From positions 1 through 15,374 of the forward strand of contig JASGCH010000010.1 in assembly GCA_030054245.1 (NCBI GenBank): DNA of 15,374 nt, read 5' to 3'. This document shows positions 6,812 through 14,723 of the stretch, piece by piece; position 1 is the stretch's first letter; each line of letters starts with the position of its first letter. The translations under genes were made by a program, and so were the position numbers. The stretch is from Gammaproteobacteria bacterium (GTDB lineage Bacteria > Pseudomonadota > Gammaproteobacteria > Burkholderiales > Burkholderiaceae_C). The notes below the pieces were generated by a model, which was not told the origin of the DNA, searched no databases, and saw only the letters and a list, made by a program, of their open reading frames with translations.

Positions 6812-7146
6812 TCCAATAAATCTCTTGTTACAAAACTATGTCAACGCGTACTGCCGTACTTGGTTGGGAAACTATGCTAGTAGCTCCTTAAAAAAACAAA
6901 ATTATTCTGCTACACCCTTAGCTTTCGACTAGAATTATACTTCCTTTCAAAAAACCGTTGCTAGACACCTACAAAGCTAAATGGTTGCGTTATGCGGTGC
7001 ACCAAGAATAACCACTTAAAGACTGATGCACCATCGGCTGGTTGTGCTGTGCTAAGCCTTATATTTTGGTAGCTCGTCGAGCACTGTACCAGCCGTCGGT
7101 GCAAAGGTCTCATAGTATTAATGGTTTGCTTATTTCTCCTTACAAA
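6812..7146. other. Gene-free divergent intergenic region between ccmI and ribE
   Basis: This stretch of ~335 bases should hold the start signals of both ccmI (minus) and ribE (plus). It is AT-rich. A TATACT hexamer at 6936-6941 could be a -10 element, but I could not match a -35 box to it. A 17-codon frame at 6838-6891 is too short to support. The right part carries the hairpin element at 7020-7110. No FMN-riboswitch-like conserved blocks were recognised before ribE. Confidence 0.4.
7020..7110. repeat. Hairpin-forming MITE-like element upstream of ribE
   Basis: The arms TGCACCATCGGCTGGT (7027-7042) and ACCAGCCGTCGGTGCA (7088-7103) are inverted copies, matching at 14 of 16 positions. The outer ends read AGACTGA on the left and, on the minus strand, AGACCTT on the right. 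Inside the arms, GTGCT/AGCAC and a small GCTCG-T-CGAGC palindrome allow further folding. No coding capacity is present and no clear target-site duplication was found. The outer sequence (GAGACCTTTGCACC on the minus strand) looks like an insertion-sequence terminus, so a non-autonomous element is the best explanation. Confidence 0.55.
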
Positions 7147-7779
7147 ATGTTTACTGGTATTATAAGAAACTTGGCTTATCTTACTGAAATTAGCCACTTA
7201 GACCTAGAGGGTGGTAAAAAAATAACCATTCAAAGTGACTCTGGCTTTTTACAAGATGTTGTTATAGGTGCTAGCATTGCCGTCAATGGAGCCTGCTTAA
7301 CAGTTACAGTGATCGACCACCTTACCCAGCAGTTTCAATGTGAAGTGTCTGTGGAGACATTAGCCAAAACCACCGGTTTTACCCAGTTAGGACCTGTTCA
7401 TGTAGAAAAATCCCTTAAATTACAAGATACTGTAGATGGACATTTGGTTTTAGGGCATATAGACTGTAGCGCCACAATACACCACCTCATCGCTTTGGCA
7501 GAGAGTCACCAATTGTCTTTACAAATACCCCAACAATGGGCAAGCTTGGTGGCGTATAAAGGTTCTATTGCGGTGCATGGTGTGAGTTTGACGATCAACG
7601 CCTGCCACGACTATGCACACTACACCCTCATTGATATCAATTTAATTCCACATACTTTTGAAAATACAAACTGTAAATTTTGGCAAAAAGGGCAGTTGGT
7701 GAATATTGAATTTGATCCTCTGGCGCGTTACTGCCAAAGGATTTTATCTTTGAATTCGTTGCACCGCGAGCTCCCCTAG
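7147..7779 (+). CDS. ribE: Riboflavin synthase alpha subunit
   Basis: This enzyme dismutates two 6,7-dimethyl-8-ribityllumazine molecules into riboflavin plus the pyrimidinedione, the last step of riboflavin synthesis. The product has 210 residues, the normal size. The start at 7147 is set by the family's invariant MFTGII N-terminus; upstream in-frame codons run through the hairpin element and are not part of the protein. Both lumazine-binding repeats are seen. The first has SIAVNGACLTVTV, VETLAKTT and GHLVLGHID. The second has YKGSIAVHGVSLTIN, LIPHTFENT and VNIEFDPLARYCQRIL. The sequence is somewhat divergent (DGHLVLGHIDC where GGHxVxGHVDG is common) but complete. It is usually grouped with ribD, ribBA and ribH; here it stands alone. 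No Shine-Dalgarno sequence is visible (TTTCTCCTTACAAA before the ATG). Confidence 0.93.
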   Translation: MFTGIIRNLAYLTEISHLDLEGGKKITIQSDSGFLQDVVIGASIAVNGACLTVTVIDHLTQQFQCEVSVETLAKTTGFTQLGPVHVEKSLKLQDTVDGHLVLGHIDCSATIHHLIALAESHQLSLQIPQQWASLVAYKGSIAVHGVSLTINACHDYAHYTLIDINLIPHTFENTNCKFWQKGQLVNIEFDPLARYCQRILSLNSLHRELP

Positions 7780-7818
7780 CGACTAAGTTGGTGCGACCAA
7801 ATCCCAGTGGAATTTGGA
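7758..7818. repeat. Hairpins at the 3' end of ribE, between convergent genes
   Basis: GTTGCACC (7758-7765) and GGTGCGAC (7791-7798) are inverted with one mismatch and straddle the ribE stop. A second stem, CCAAAT (7798-7803) with ATTTGG (7813-7818), follows directly. No T-run follows either stem. The GTTGCACC arm fits the repeat motif seen at other boundaries. A role as a bidirectional transcript end is possible but weakly supported. Confidence 0.3.
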
Positions 7819-7857
7819 TGCAAGGTGCCATGCTCAACGCACAGCTTGCTGATGCCA

Positions 7858-8376
7858 TCAGGCTGACAGTCGTCCCTTCCCCGGACTTTTTACAAAACCA
7901 TAGATGTGAGGCAAATCGATAGAGGCAAACTGTTGCATAGTGATGGTCCAAACTCCTGATTCAAAGTATTCAAAAGCCGCATAAGTATCAAGGGAATGAA
8001 TCAACCCCAAACCCAACTCCCCAGCTAAATACATATAGCCGTTTTCATCGACAACCAGCTGTGTAAAATGAAACGCCATCTTAGTATGGGTATAAACTTC
8101 ACCATTCGCCTGTACTCGTAAAATCCAAGGGGCCACTGCTAATTCCACAAAGACCCTTTGGGGACCATTTTGAAAATACCAACTTCCCTCTGCATCTACG
8201 GTATAATTTCGCTGAATAAATCTAACTAAAGCGGGGTGATAGATGCGACTTTTTTGCCTTGTATCTAAGTTATTTGGGGCCGTATGCCAATCGCCTCTGG
8301 CGTCTAAATGCAACCATCCATAACAATCGGGTACTTGGGGCCACTTCAGCATGGCTTGGTGGACGATGTCATCCAT
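7858..8376 (-). CDS. Conserved Burkholderiales protein of unknown function
   Basis: The 172-residue soluble protein has no signal peptide or membrane helix. It begins MDDIVHQAMLKWPQVPDCYG and continues GWLHLDARGDW, then FIQRNYTVDAEGSWYFQNGP, then QRVFVELAVAPWILRV. It is rich in Trp, Tyr, Asp and Glu. From memory this is a widespread Burkholderia/Ralstonia family, catalogued in some annotations as a DUF2946-type protein; that label should be treated as tentative. The even W/G-rich spacing suggests a beta-rich fold. No catalytic motif is visible, so no function is assigned. It is convergent with ribE and divergent from the ABC transporter operon. The leader before the ATG is very AT-rich without a Shine-Dalgarno sequence. 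The gene appears intact. Confidence 0.75.
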   Translation of the reverse strand: MDDIVHQAMLKWPQVPDCYGWLHLDARGDWHTAPNNLDTRQKSRIYHPALVRFIQRNYTVDAEGSWYFQNGPQRVFVELAVAPWILRVQANGEVYTHTKMAFHFTQLVVDENGYMYLAGELGLGLIHSLDTYAAFEYFESGVWTITMQQFASIDLPHIYGFVKSPGKGRLSA

Positions 8377-8479
8377 AATAGTTTATTAATAAATAAAGTT
8401 TATTCAAAATTTCCCATCTAACTTTCTAAGAAACCTAGTAGAATAAGCAGGTGCTAAAAGTGCATTCCATTATAAAGCC

Positions 8480-8501
8480 AAGACTATGGTGCAACAGTCT
8501 T
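8480..8501. repeat. Near-palindrome of the AAGACTGTTGCACC family in a divergent intergenic region
   Basis: AAGACT (8480-8485) and AGTCTT (8496-8501) are perfect inverted arms around TATGGTGCAA. Read on the minus strand it is AAGACTGTTGCACCATAGTC, the closest match in the window to the repeat's consensus end. It lies between the unknown-function gene (minus) and the ABC transporter genes (plus). It could be a solo element end or an operator for either gene. Confidence 0.45.
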
Positions 8502-8616
8502 AGGATGGTGGTGAAAAATATGGGGAGCTTCGTCTTAAATCGCCATTTGGGCGGTTGCCAAACTTTGTCCAGTATTTGGGTCGTGTCAAAAATTATTCAT
8601 CTGATCTATAGTTGAT

Positions 8617-10146
8617 ATGCAAAGTCCAGCCATCCCGGCCTTAGAACTTCGAGGCATAAGTAAACAATATCCTATGGTTTTAGCCAATGACCGTATTGAT
8701 TTGCAAATCTTTGCTGGTGAAATCCACGCGGTCTTGGGTGAAAACGGTGCGGGTAAATCTACGCTCATGAAAATAATTTACGGCATCGTTCATCCAGACG
8801 CCGGGGACATCCTGATTGCTGGCAAATCCATCAAAATTCAATCACCATGGCATGCTAGAGATTTGGGCATATCCATGGTATTCCAGCATTTTAGCTTGTT
8901 TGATACTTTAACGGTAGCAGAAAATATTTGGCTGGGTTTAGACAAATCGTTGGATCTATCGACCATTAAAACCCAAACGCGAAAAATTTCTAACACTTAT
9001 GGGTTAGAAATTGAGGTGGACCGAATTATTCATACCCTAAGCGTAGGGGAAAGACAACGAGTTGAGATATTAAGGGCGTTACTCAGCAAACCCAAAATTT
9101 TTATTTTAGATGAGCCCACCTCGGTGCTTACACCACAGGCTGTGGAAAAATTATTTGTGGTTTTGCGTCAATTGGCTTCTGAAGGTTGTGCGATTGTTTA
9201 TATTAGCCATAAGCTACACGAAATTCGTAGCTTATGCCAGCGTTGTACCGTATTGCGTAATGGTCGAGTCACTGGTCATTGTGACCCGCGCCAAGAAACC
9301 AATGCCTCGCTTAGCGTCTTGATGATAGGCCAAGAAGCTCATTCTTTACCAGAAAGAACACAAAACCTAGGAGAGCCAGTCTTAGAAATTCAAAACTTAT
9401 CGGTCCCCACTTATGAATTGTTTGGTACTCATTTGGAAAACATCAGCTTAACTTTATGCCAAGGTGAAATTGTTGGCTTGGCTGGTGTTTCTGGAAATGG
9501 CCAAAAAGAATTGTTGCAAATTTTGTCTGGGGAAAACCCCAACTCAAATAAGGGGGCTGTGTTGTTAAGGGGCGTTGACCTGCGTCACCGAGGACCTATA
9601 GAGCGCAGAAATTTAGGCCTCTATAGCATACCAGAAGAACGCATTGGACGAGGAGCAGTGCCCGGTTTGTCCTTGGCGGAAAACTTGTTATTAACCCGAC
9701 ACGAAGCCCTAGGCACTTGGGGTTGGATAAAGAAAGCCAAACTTAAGCAACAAGCTTTGGAAATTATAAATAAATTTAAGGTCAAAGCACCTTCTCCAGA
9801 AGCTCAGGCCAACGCCTTATCTGGGGGTAATTTACAAAAATTTATAGTAGGCCGAGAATGTGAAGCCAGCCCCCGGGTTTTGATCGTCGCCCAACCCACT
9901 TGGGGGGTGGATGTGGGTGCCGCCAATATCATCCATAATGCCTTGTTGTCATTAAGGAAGCAAGGCTGTGCCCTCTTGATTGTCAGCGAGGAATTAGACG
10001 AGTTGATGGAATTGTCAGATAGGATTTATGTACTGGCCGCAGGTAAATTATCCCCTTCCTTAAATCGAAAAGAAGCCGACTTGATGCTCATTGGCGAATG
10101 GATGAGCGGTCATTGGTCCCACCCTGCCATTGGAGTAGCATGTTAA
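8617..10146 (+). CDS. Nucleoside/BMP-type ABC transporter, duplicated ATP-binding protein
   Basis: This is the energy-coupling subunit, with two fused ABC domains (509 residues), of an importer of the YufO/NupA (BMP, basic membrane protein) kind that takes up nucleosides or related compounds. Domain 1 carries Walker A GENGAGKST (~41-49), a Q-loop in VFQHFSLF, signature LSVGERQRVEILRALL and Walker B FILDEPTSVLTP. Domain 2 has a degenerate Walker A (GVSGNGQKEL, lacking GKS/T), the signature LSGGNLQKFIVGRE and an altered Walker B (VLIVAQPTWGVDVGA). This asymmetry is normal for the family. It is first of a tight plus-strand operon, and the next gene overlaps its stop by 7 bases. A substrate-binding lipoprotein gene of the BMP type, often linked, is not in the window. 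No Shine-Dalgarno sequence precedes the ATG. Confidence 0.92.
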   Translation: MQSPAIPALELRGISKQYPMVLANDRIDLQIFAGEIHAVLGENGAGKSTLMKIIYGIVHPDAGDILIAGKSIKIQSPWHARDLGISMVFQHFSLFDTLTVAENIWLGLDKSLDLSTIKTQTRKISNTYGLEIEVDRIIHTLSVGERQRVEILRALLSKPKIFILDEPTSVLTPQAVEKLFVVLRQLASEGCAIVYISHKLHEIRSLCQRCTVLRNGRVTGHCDPRQETNASLSVLMIGQEAHSLPERTQNLGEPVLEIQNLSVPTYELFGTHLENISLTLCQGEIVGLAGVSGNGQKELLQILSGENPNSNKGAVLLRGVDLRHRGPIERRNLGLYSIPEERIGRGAVPGLSLAENLLLTRHEALGTWGWIKKAKLKQQALEIINKFKVKAPSPEAQANALSGGNLQKFIVGRECEASPRVLIVAQPTWGVDVGAANIIHNALLSLRKQGCALLIVSEELDELMELSDRIYVLAAGKLSPSLNRKEADLMLIGEWMSGHWSHPAIGVAC

Positions 10147-11207
10147 AACTCGAACTACGACCACAACCTTCAAAGCTATGGACTTATTTCGCACCTTTTG
10201 TCGCCTTTGTCATCACGGCGCTTTTGGGATTTGGCATGTTCGCTTTTTTAGGTAGCGACCCGATCAAAGCCTTAGAAATATTTTTAGTCACACCTTTTTC
10301 TAGCTTTTATCAAATAGGTGAGGTCATGGTCAAAGCCACCCCTTTATTGATAATAGGATTGGGTTTATCTTTATGTTATCGAACCAATGTTTGGAACATT
10401 GGTGCCGAAGGACAATATTTGGTTGGTGCCATTTTTTCCTCGTTTTTTGCTTTGTATGGCGTACCTGCCCAATCCTCAGCTTGGGTTATCGTCCCTATGG
10501 TCTTGGTGGCAGGAGTTTTAGGAGGAATGTTCTGGTCGGGTATAGTGGCTTTCTTGCGCACAAAATTTAATGCTAATGAGATTTTAGTCAGTTTGATGTT
10601 GGTTTATGTGGCTTATTTTTTATTGGGTTATTTGGTTTTTGGTCCTTGGAAGGATCCACTCGGTTACAATTTTCCGCAAACTAAAACTTTTGAAAAAGTA
10701 ACGCAAATTCCGCGTATTTTCTCGAATTCGCGTATGCATTATGGATTTATCATCGCCTTGGTTTTGTCTTTTTGTCTTTGGGTTCTGCTGAATAAATTTA
10801 AGTTGGGATTCGCTTTACAGGTCGTCGGTCGCGCACCTTTGGCGGCTAGATTTGCCGGATTCTCACAAAACCGGGGAATTTGGTTCGTATTGTTGTTTTC
10901 AGGTGCTTGTGCCGGCTTGGCCGGCGGTATAGAAGTTACCAGTTTATTAGGACAGCTCAACCCTTACATTTCAAGTGGCTATGGATTTGCCGCCATCATT
11001 GTGGCGTTTGTGGGGCGTTTACACCCTTTTGGCGTGATTTTATCCGCTTTACTCTTAAGTGTTTATTATATTGGTGGTGAGTTGGCTCAATCGAGATTGG
11101 GTTTACCCAAAGCCATTACTTATGTTTTTCAAGGAATCTTGTTGTTCACTTTGCTGATATGCGATAGTTTTATCCGCTACAAATTAACTTGGTTGAGAAA
11201 AAAATAA
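10140..11207 (+). CDS. Nucleoside-type ABC transporter permease 1
   Basis: This inner-membrane permease has 355 residues and about ten hydrophobic segments. It belongs to the branched-chain amino acid/sugar-type permease superfamily (YufP/NupB-like). The hallmark cytoplasmic motif TNVWNIGAEGQYLVGAIFSS is present, as is GFSQNRGIWFVLLFSGACAG before the later membrane helices. The start is placed at 10140 rather than an upstream in-frame ATG (10098): at 10140 the ATG overlaps the ATPase stop (ATGTTAA) and has a good ribosome-binding site (GGAG seven bases upstream). It pairs with the next gene as the two halves of the membrane channel. It is translationally coupled on both sides: the second permease ATG follows its stop with no gap. 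Confidence 0.9.
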   Translation: MLKLELRPQPSKLWTYFAPFVAFVITALLGFGMFAFLGSDPIKALEIFLVTPFSSFYQIGEVMVKATPLLIIGLGLSLCYRTNVWNIGAEGQYLVGAIFSSFFALYGVPAQSSAWVIVPMVLVAGVLGGMFWSGIVAFLRTKFNANEILVSLMLVYVAYFLLGYLVFGPWKDPLGYNFPQTKTFEKVTQIPRIFSNSRMHYGFIIALVLSFCLWVLLNKFKLGFALQVVGRAPLAARFAGFSQNRGIWFVLLFSGACAGLAGGIEVTSLLGQLNPYISSGYGFAAIIVAFVGRLHPFGVILSALLLSVYYIGGELAQSRLGLPKAITYVFQGILLFTLLICDSFIRYKLTWLRKK

Positions 11208-12131
11208 ATGGAACCATACATTTTATTGCTAGCTTCCACGCTTACCGCGGGCACCGTATTGGCTTTAGCTGGATTAGGTTTACTGATTCATGAAAAGGCC
11301 GGCGTACTCAATTTAGGAACAGAGGGCATGATGTTGTGCGCAGCTTTAGCGGCGTTTGCCACGGTGGTACATACCCAAAGTTTGCTCATGGGATTTTTAG
11401 CAGGTATGCTTACCGGTTGCCTATTAGGGGGATTTTTTGGTTTTCTGGTGATTTGGCTCAACACCAATAGCTACGCAACGGGTTTGGCTTTAAGCTTATT
11501 TGGCATGGGATTTTCGGCGTTTGCAGGTCGCTCTTATGTTCAAGCCAAATTCCCCATCGCTAATCAAAACTATGATATACCTTATCTAAGCGATATTCCA
11601 GTATTGGGGGACTTATTATTTAAACAACATCCTTTGGTTTATTTGAGCGTGGTTTTGGCGATTTTTATCACTTGGTTTTTTCAAAAATCGCGCGCAGGTT
11701 TAGTCGTGCGTAGCATAGGTGAATCTCCAGAATCGGCACACGCATTGGGTTATCCGGTACGCAAAATCCGCTTGATGACGGTTTTGGCTGGGGGTGCCTT
11801 GGTGGGTTTGGCCGGTGCCTTTTTATCCACAGCCTACACCACTTTATGGGTGGAAAATATGGTGGCTGGTAGAGGGTGGATTGCTTTAGCCCTAACAACT
11901 TTTGCCACTTGGCGCTCTCTGCGTATTTTATTAGGAGCTTATTTGTTTGGCGGAGTCACTATGTTACAATTTCATTTACAAGGCATGGGTGTGCAAATTC
12001 CCAGCCATTTCTTAAGTATGATGCCTTATCTGGCGACTATTTTGGTGCTCATTGTTATATCACGCAACCCAGACTGGATCAAGCTCAATATTCCAGCTTC
12101 CATAGGCAAACCTTTTTATCCCAATTCTTAA
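11208..12131 (+). CDS. Nucleoside-type ABC transporter permease 2
   Basis: This second membrane subunit (307 residues, highly hydrophobic, ~8-10 helices) is of the YufQ/NupC kind. It carries the permease motif HEKAGVLNLGTEGMMLCAAL near residue 30 and the typical SRAGLVVRSIGESPESAHAL loop followed by GYPVRKIRLMTVLAGGALVG. The ATG is directly adjacent to the previous stop, so it is translationally coupled. mmsA begins 8 bases after its stop, which suggests that transport and catabolism share a transcript. Substrate identity cannot be read from the sequence; purine or pyrimidine nucleosides are usual for this family, though some members move other solutes. Confidence 0.9.
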   Translation: MEPYILLLASTLTAGTVLALAGLGLLIHEKAGVLNLGTEGMMLCAALAAFATVVHTQSLLMGFLAGMLTGCLLGGFFGFLVIWLNTNSYATGLALSLFGMGFSAFAGRSYVQAKFPIANQNYDIPYLSDIPVLGDLLFKQHPLVYLSVVLAIFITWFFQKSRAGLVVRSIGESPESAHALGYPVRKIRLMTVLAGGALVGLAGAFLSTAYTTLWVENMVAGRGWIALALTTFATWRSLRILLGAYLFGGVTMLQFHLQGMGVQIPSHFLSMMPYLATILVLIVISRNPDWIKLNIPASIGKPFYPNS

Positions 12132-12139
12132 TTTATTGT

Positions 12140-13648
12140 ATGTCCAATTTACCCACCATTAGCCATTGGATAGAGGGGCGCACTCTAGCCGAATCTCAGG
12201 GGCGTTTTTCCAAAGTGTTTAACCCAGCCCTTGGTGTAGCCACAGCACAAGTAGAACTTGCTACACGCGAGACAGTTGATAAAGCCGTGGCTTCGGCCCT
12301 AGATGCCCAAAAAGTTTGGGCACTGACCCCACCTCTGAAACGAGCACGCGTTATGGCGAAACTCAAAATTCTCCTAGAAGAACACGCTGATGAATTGTGC
12401 CGCCTCATTACCTCTGAGCACGGTAAGGTCTATCAAGACAGCATGGGTGAATTGCAAAGGGGTATTGAAAATGTGGAATTTGCCAGTTACGCTCCTGAAT
12501 TATTAAAAGGTGAATATAGTCGACAAGTCGGAATGGGCGTCGATTCTTGGAGTGAATTTCATGCACTGGGGGTAGTGGCTGGTATCACGCCCTTTAATTT
12601 TCCGGTGATGGTACCCTTATGGATGTGGCCTTTAGCCGTAGTCTGTGGCAATGCTTTTATTCTTAAACCCTCTGAACGGGACCCTTCTAGTGCTTTGCGA
12701 GTCGCCCAACTGGCCATAGAAGCTGGACTGCCTCCTGGTGTATTGAATGTCGTAAACGGTGATAAAGTAGCTGTCGATGCCTTACTAGAACACCCCCAAA
12801 TCAAGGCAATTAGCTTTGTGGGTTCTACCCCCATTGCCCGTTATGTTTATGCCACGGGTTGTGCACAAGGTAAACGCGTGCAAGCCCTAGGTGGAGCTAA
12901 AAACCATGCCGTCGTGATGCCAGATGCGGATATTGAACAAGCGGTTTTAGCACTGATGGGTGCCGCTTTTGGCTCTTGTGGTGAACGCTGCATGGCCATA
13001 CCTTTGGTACTCGCCGTCGGCGATGAAACCGCAGACGCGGTAGTCGCCAAACTCACCGAAGAAATTTACAAAATGCGCATAGGACCTGGGTTATCTGCCA
13101 ACAATTATGACATGGGACCCTTGATTACCAAAGAACATTTTGAAAAAGTTAACCATTATGTGGACTTAGGGGTGGCGGAAGGGGCGAGTTTGGTGGTGGA
13201 TGGTCGAGGTTTGCAAGTCCAAGACCACGAAAATGGTTATTTTTTAGCCCCTTGCCTGTTTGATCAAGTAAAACCCAATATGCGTATTTACCAAGAAGAA
13301 ATATTTGGTCCAGTCCTTGGCGTCATGCGTGTCCCCAATTTAGCTACGGCGATGGAGTTGATAGACGCCCATGAATACGGTAATGGTTGTTGTATTTTTA
13401 CCCGTGATGGCGAAGTGGCGCGTTATTTTACCGACAAAGTGCAAATTGGTATGGTTGGAGTCAATGTCCCCTTACCCGTACCTGTGGCGTATCATTCTTT
13501 TGGTGGCTGGAAAAACTCTTTGTTCGGCGATTTACACGCTTATGGTCCTGATGGTGTGCGGTTTTATACCAAACGCAAAACCATCACTCAACGCTGGCCA
13601 ACTTCTCAGCTGAGAGAGGGTGTGGCTTTTAGTTTTCCGTCGAACTAA
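12140..13648 (+). CDS. mmsA: CoA-acylating methylmalonate-semialdehyde dehydrogenase
   Basis: This enzyme oxidises methylmalonate semialdehyde to propionyl-CoA, or malonate semialdehyde to acetyl-CoA, with NAD+ and CoA. It is used in valine, thymine, uracil/beta-alanine and inositol breakdown. It has 502 residues from the ATG at 12140, the family's normal length; the frame extends upstream inside the permease gene, but the conserved body begins with ISHWIEGRTLAESQG. Motifs: PFNFPVMVPLWMWP (~151-164), ILKPSERDPSS, SFVGSTPIARYVY, LGGAKNHAVVMPDAD (diagnostic for this subfamily), catalytic Cys284 in GSCGERCMA, and EEIFGPVLGV. Intact. It follows permease 2 by 8 bases and precedes trpD by 26. No Shine-Dalgarno sequence is visible. 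The context suggests it handles a product derived from the imported solute, but this is inference. Confidence 0.95.
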   Translation: MSNLPTISHWIEGRTLAESQGRFSKVFNPALGVATAQVELATRETVDKAVASALDAQKVWALTPPLKRARVMAKLKILLEEHADELCRLITSEHGKVYQDSMGELQRGIENVEFASYAPELLKGEYSRQVGMGVDSWSEFHALGVVAGITPFNFPVMVPLWMWPLAVVCGNAFILKPSERDPSSALRVAQLAIEAGLPPGVLNVVNGDKVAVDALLEHPQIKAISFVGSTPIARYVYATGCAQGKRVQALGGAKNHAVVMPDADIEQAVLALMGAAFGSCGERCMAIPLVLAVGDETADAVVAKLTEEIYKMRIGPGLSANNYDMGPLITKEHFEKVNHYVDLGVAEGASLVVDGRGLQVQDHENGYFLAPCLFDQVKPNMRIYQEEIFGPVLGVMRVPNLATAMELIDAHEYGNGCCIFTRDGEVARYFTDKVQIGMVGVNVPLPVPVAYHSFGGWKNSLFGDLHAYGPDGVRFYTKRKTITQRWPTSQLREGVAFSFPSN

Positions 13649-13674
13649 GCTCAGGTCTCGTTCTTTACTTCACC

Positions 13675-14706
13675 ATGACTATCACCCCTCACCAAGCCCT
13701 CCAGCGCACCATAGAGCATAGAGAAATTTTTTTTGATGAAATGTTGTATTTGATGCGTATGATCACGCGTAACGAAATATCGACACCCGTCCTAGCGGCC
13801 ATTATCACTGGGCTACGCGTAAAAAAAGAAACTATAGGTGAAATTACCGCAGCGGCCACGGTTTTGCGTGAATTAAGTATCAAAGTGGCCATTGAAGATA
13901 CTAGGCATTTGGTTGATGTCGTGGGTACCGGTGGCGATGGTAGCCATACTTTTAACATTTCAACTTGTGCCATGCTGGTGGCCGCCGCCGCTGGTGCCAA
14001 AGTCAGCAAACATGGTGGACGGGGAGTCAGCAGTACCACCGGTAGTGCCGATGTTCTACAAGCTTTAGGAGTCAATATCCACTTGCCTCCTGAAGCTGTG
14101 AGTCAGTCGATTGAACAATGCGGTTTGGGATTTATGTTTGCTCCACAATACCATCCAGCGATGAAAGTTGTTTCCGAGTTGCGCAAAGAATTGGGTATAA
14201 AAACCATTTTTAACATCTTAGGACCTCTGACCAATCCAGCCAACGCACCGAATATTTTTATGGGAGTTTTTCACGCAGATTTAGTCGGCATTCAAGTACG
14301 CGTTTTACAAAGGCTGGGGGTGCACCATGCTTTGGTCATCTATGGCACGGATGGCATCGATGAAGCCACTTTAGGCGGATCAAGTGTGGTAGCAGAATTG
14401 CAATACGGACAAATTCGTGAATACCAAGTGCACCCTGAAGATTATGGTTTAACTATGGGCAGTAGTCGCAACTTAAGGGTAAAAAATGCCCAAGAATCAG
14501 CCGATATCATTGTAAGTGTTTTGCAAAATACCCCTGGGTTAGCCAAAGAAATTACGCGCTTCAACGCGGCTTTTACTTTGTACGCGGCCAATGTGGTAAC
14601 TTCTATCGAAAATGGTCTGGAATTGGCAGAATCGGTTCTCAGCTCAGGTAAGGCTATGCAGTTATTCTTAGATTGGCGGGCGTTTACCCAAAAATTTGTA
14701 CCGTAA
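13675..14706 (+). CDS. trpD: Anthranilate phosphoribosyltransferase
   Basis: TrpD transfers phosphoribose from PRPP to anthranilate, the second step of tryptophan synthesis, in the cytoplasm. It has 343 residues, the usual length. Motifs: VDVVGTGGDGSHTFNIST (~80-97, PRPP pyrophosphate loop), KHGGRGVSSTTGSADVLQAL (~112-131), MFAPQYHPAMKVVSELRKEL (~154-173) with TIFNILGPLTNP (~177-188), and GTDGIDEATLGG. The GGRG string differs slightly from the more common (N/G)R(S/A)VSS form. It belongs to the TrpD class rather than the TrpD2/YbiB paralogues. It lies between mmsA and a cupin gene; trpE, trpG and trpC, its normal partners, are not in the window. No Shine-Dalgarno sequence is visible; TTTACTTCACC precedes the ATG. 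Confidence 0.95.
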   Translation: MTITPHQALQRTIEHREIFFDEMLYLMRMITRNEISTPVLAAIITGLRVKKETIGEITAAATVLRELSIKVAIEDTRHLVDVVGTGGDGSHTFNISTCAMLVAAAAGAKVSKHGGRGVSSTTGSADVLQALGVNIHLPPEAVSQSIEQCGLGFMFAPQYHPAMKVVSELRKELGIKTIFNILGPLTNPANAPNIFMGVFHADLVGIQVRVLQRLGVHHALVIYGTDGIDEATLGGSSVVAELQYGQIREYQVHPEDYGLTMGSSRNLRVKNAQESADIIVSVLQNTPGLAKEITRFNAAFTLYAANVVTSIENGLELAESVLSSGKAMQLFLDWRAFTQKFVP

Positions 14707-14723
14707 TCCACATTAGACACTTT

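Noticed and set aside
7042..7146. 35-residue N-terminal extension of RibE
   Set aside because: The extension is encoded by the hairpin element; riboflavin synthase invariably begins MFTGI, which fits the ATG at 7147.
6812..7146. FMN riboswitch upstream of ribE
   Set aside because: None of the conserved RFN-element blocks was recognised, and much of the leader is occupied by the inverted-repeat element.
7764..7914. Plus-strand open stretch past the ribE stop, reading KLVRPNPSGIWMQGAMLNAQ
   Set aside because: It overlaps the 3' end of the opposing conserved gene, matches no family I know, and has no convincing start; probably a chance frame.
11876..12139. 88-residue N-terminal extension of MmsA overlapping permease 2
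   Set aside because: It lies inside permease 2 in another frame and has no aldehyde dehydrogenase-like sequence; the family length fits a start at 12140.
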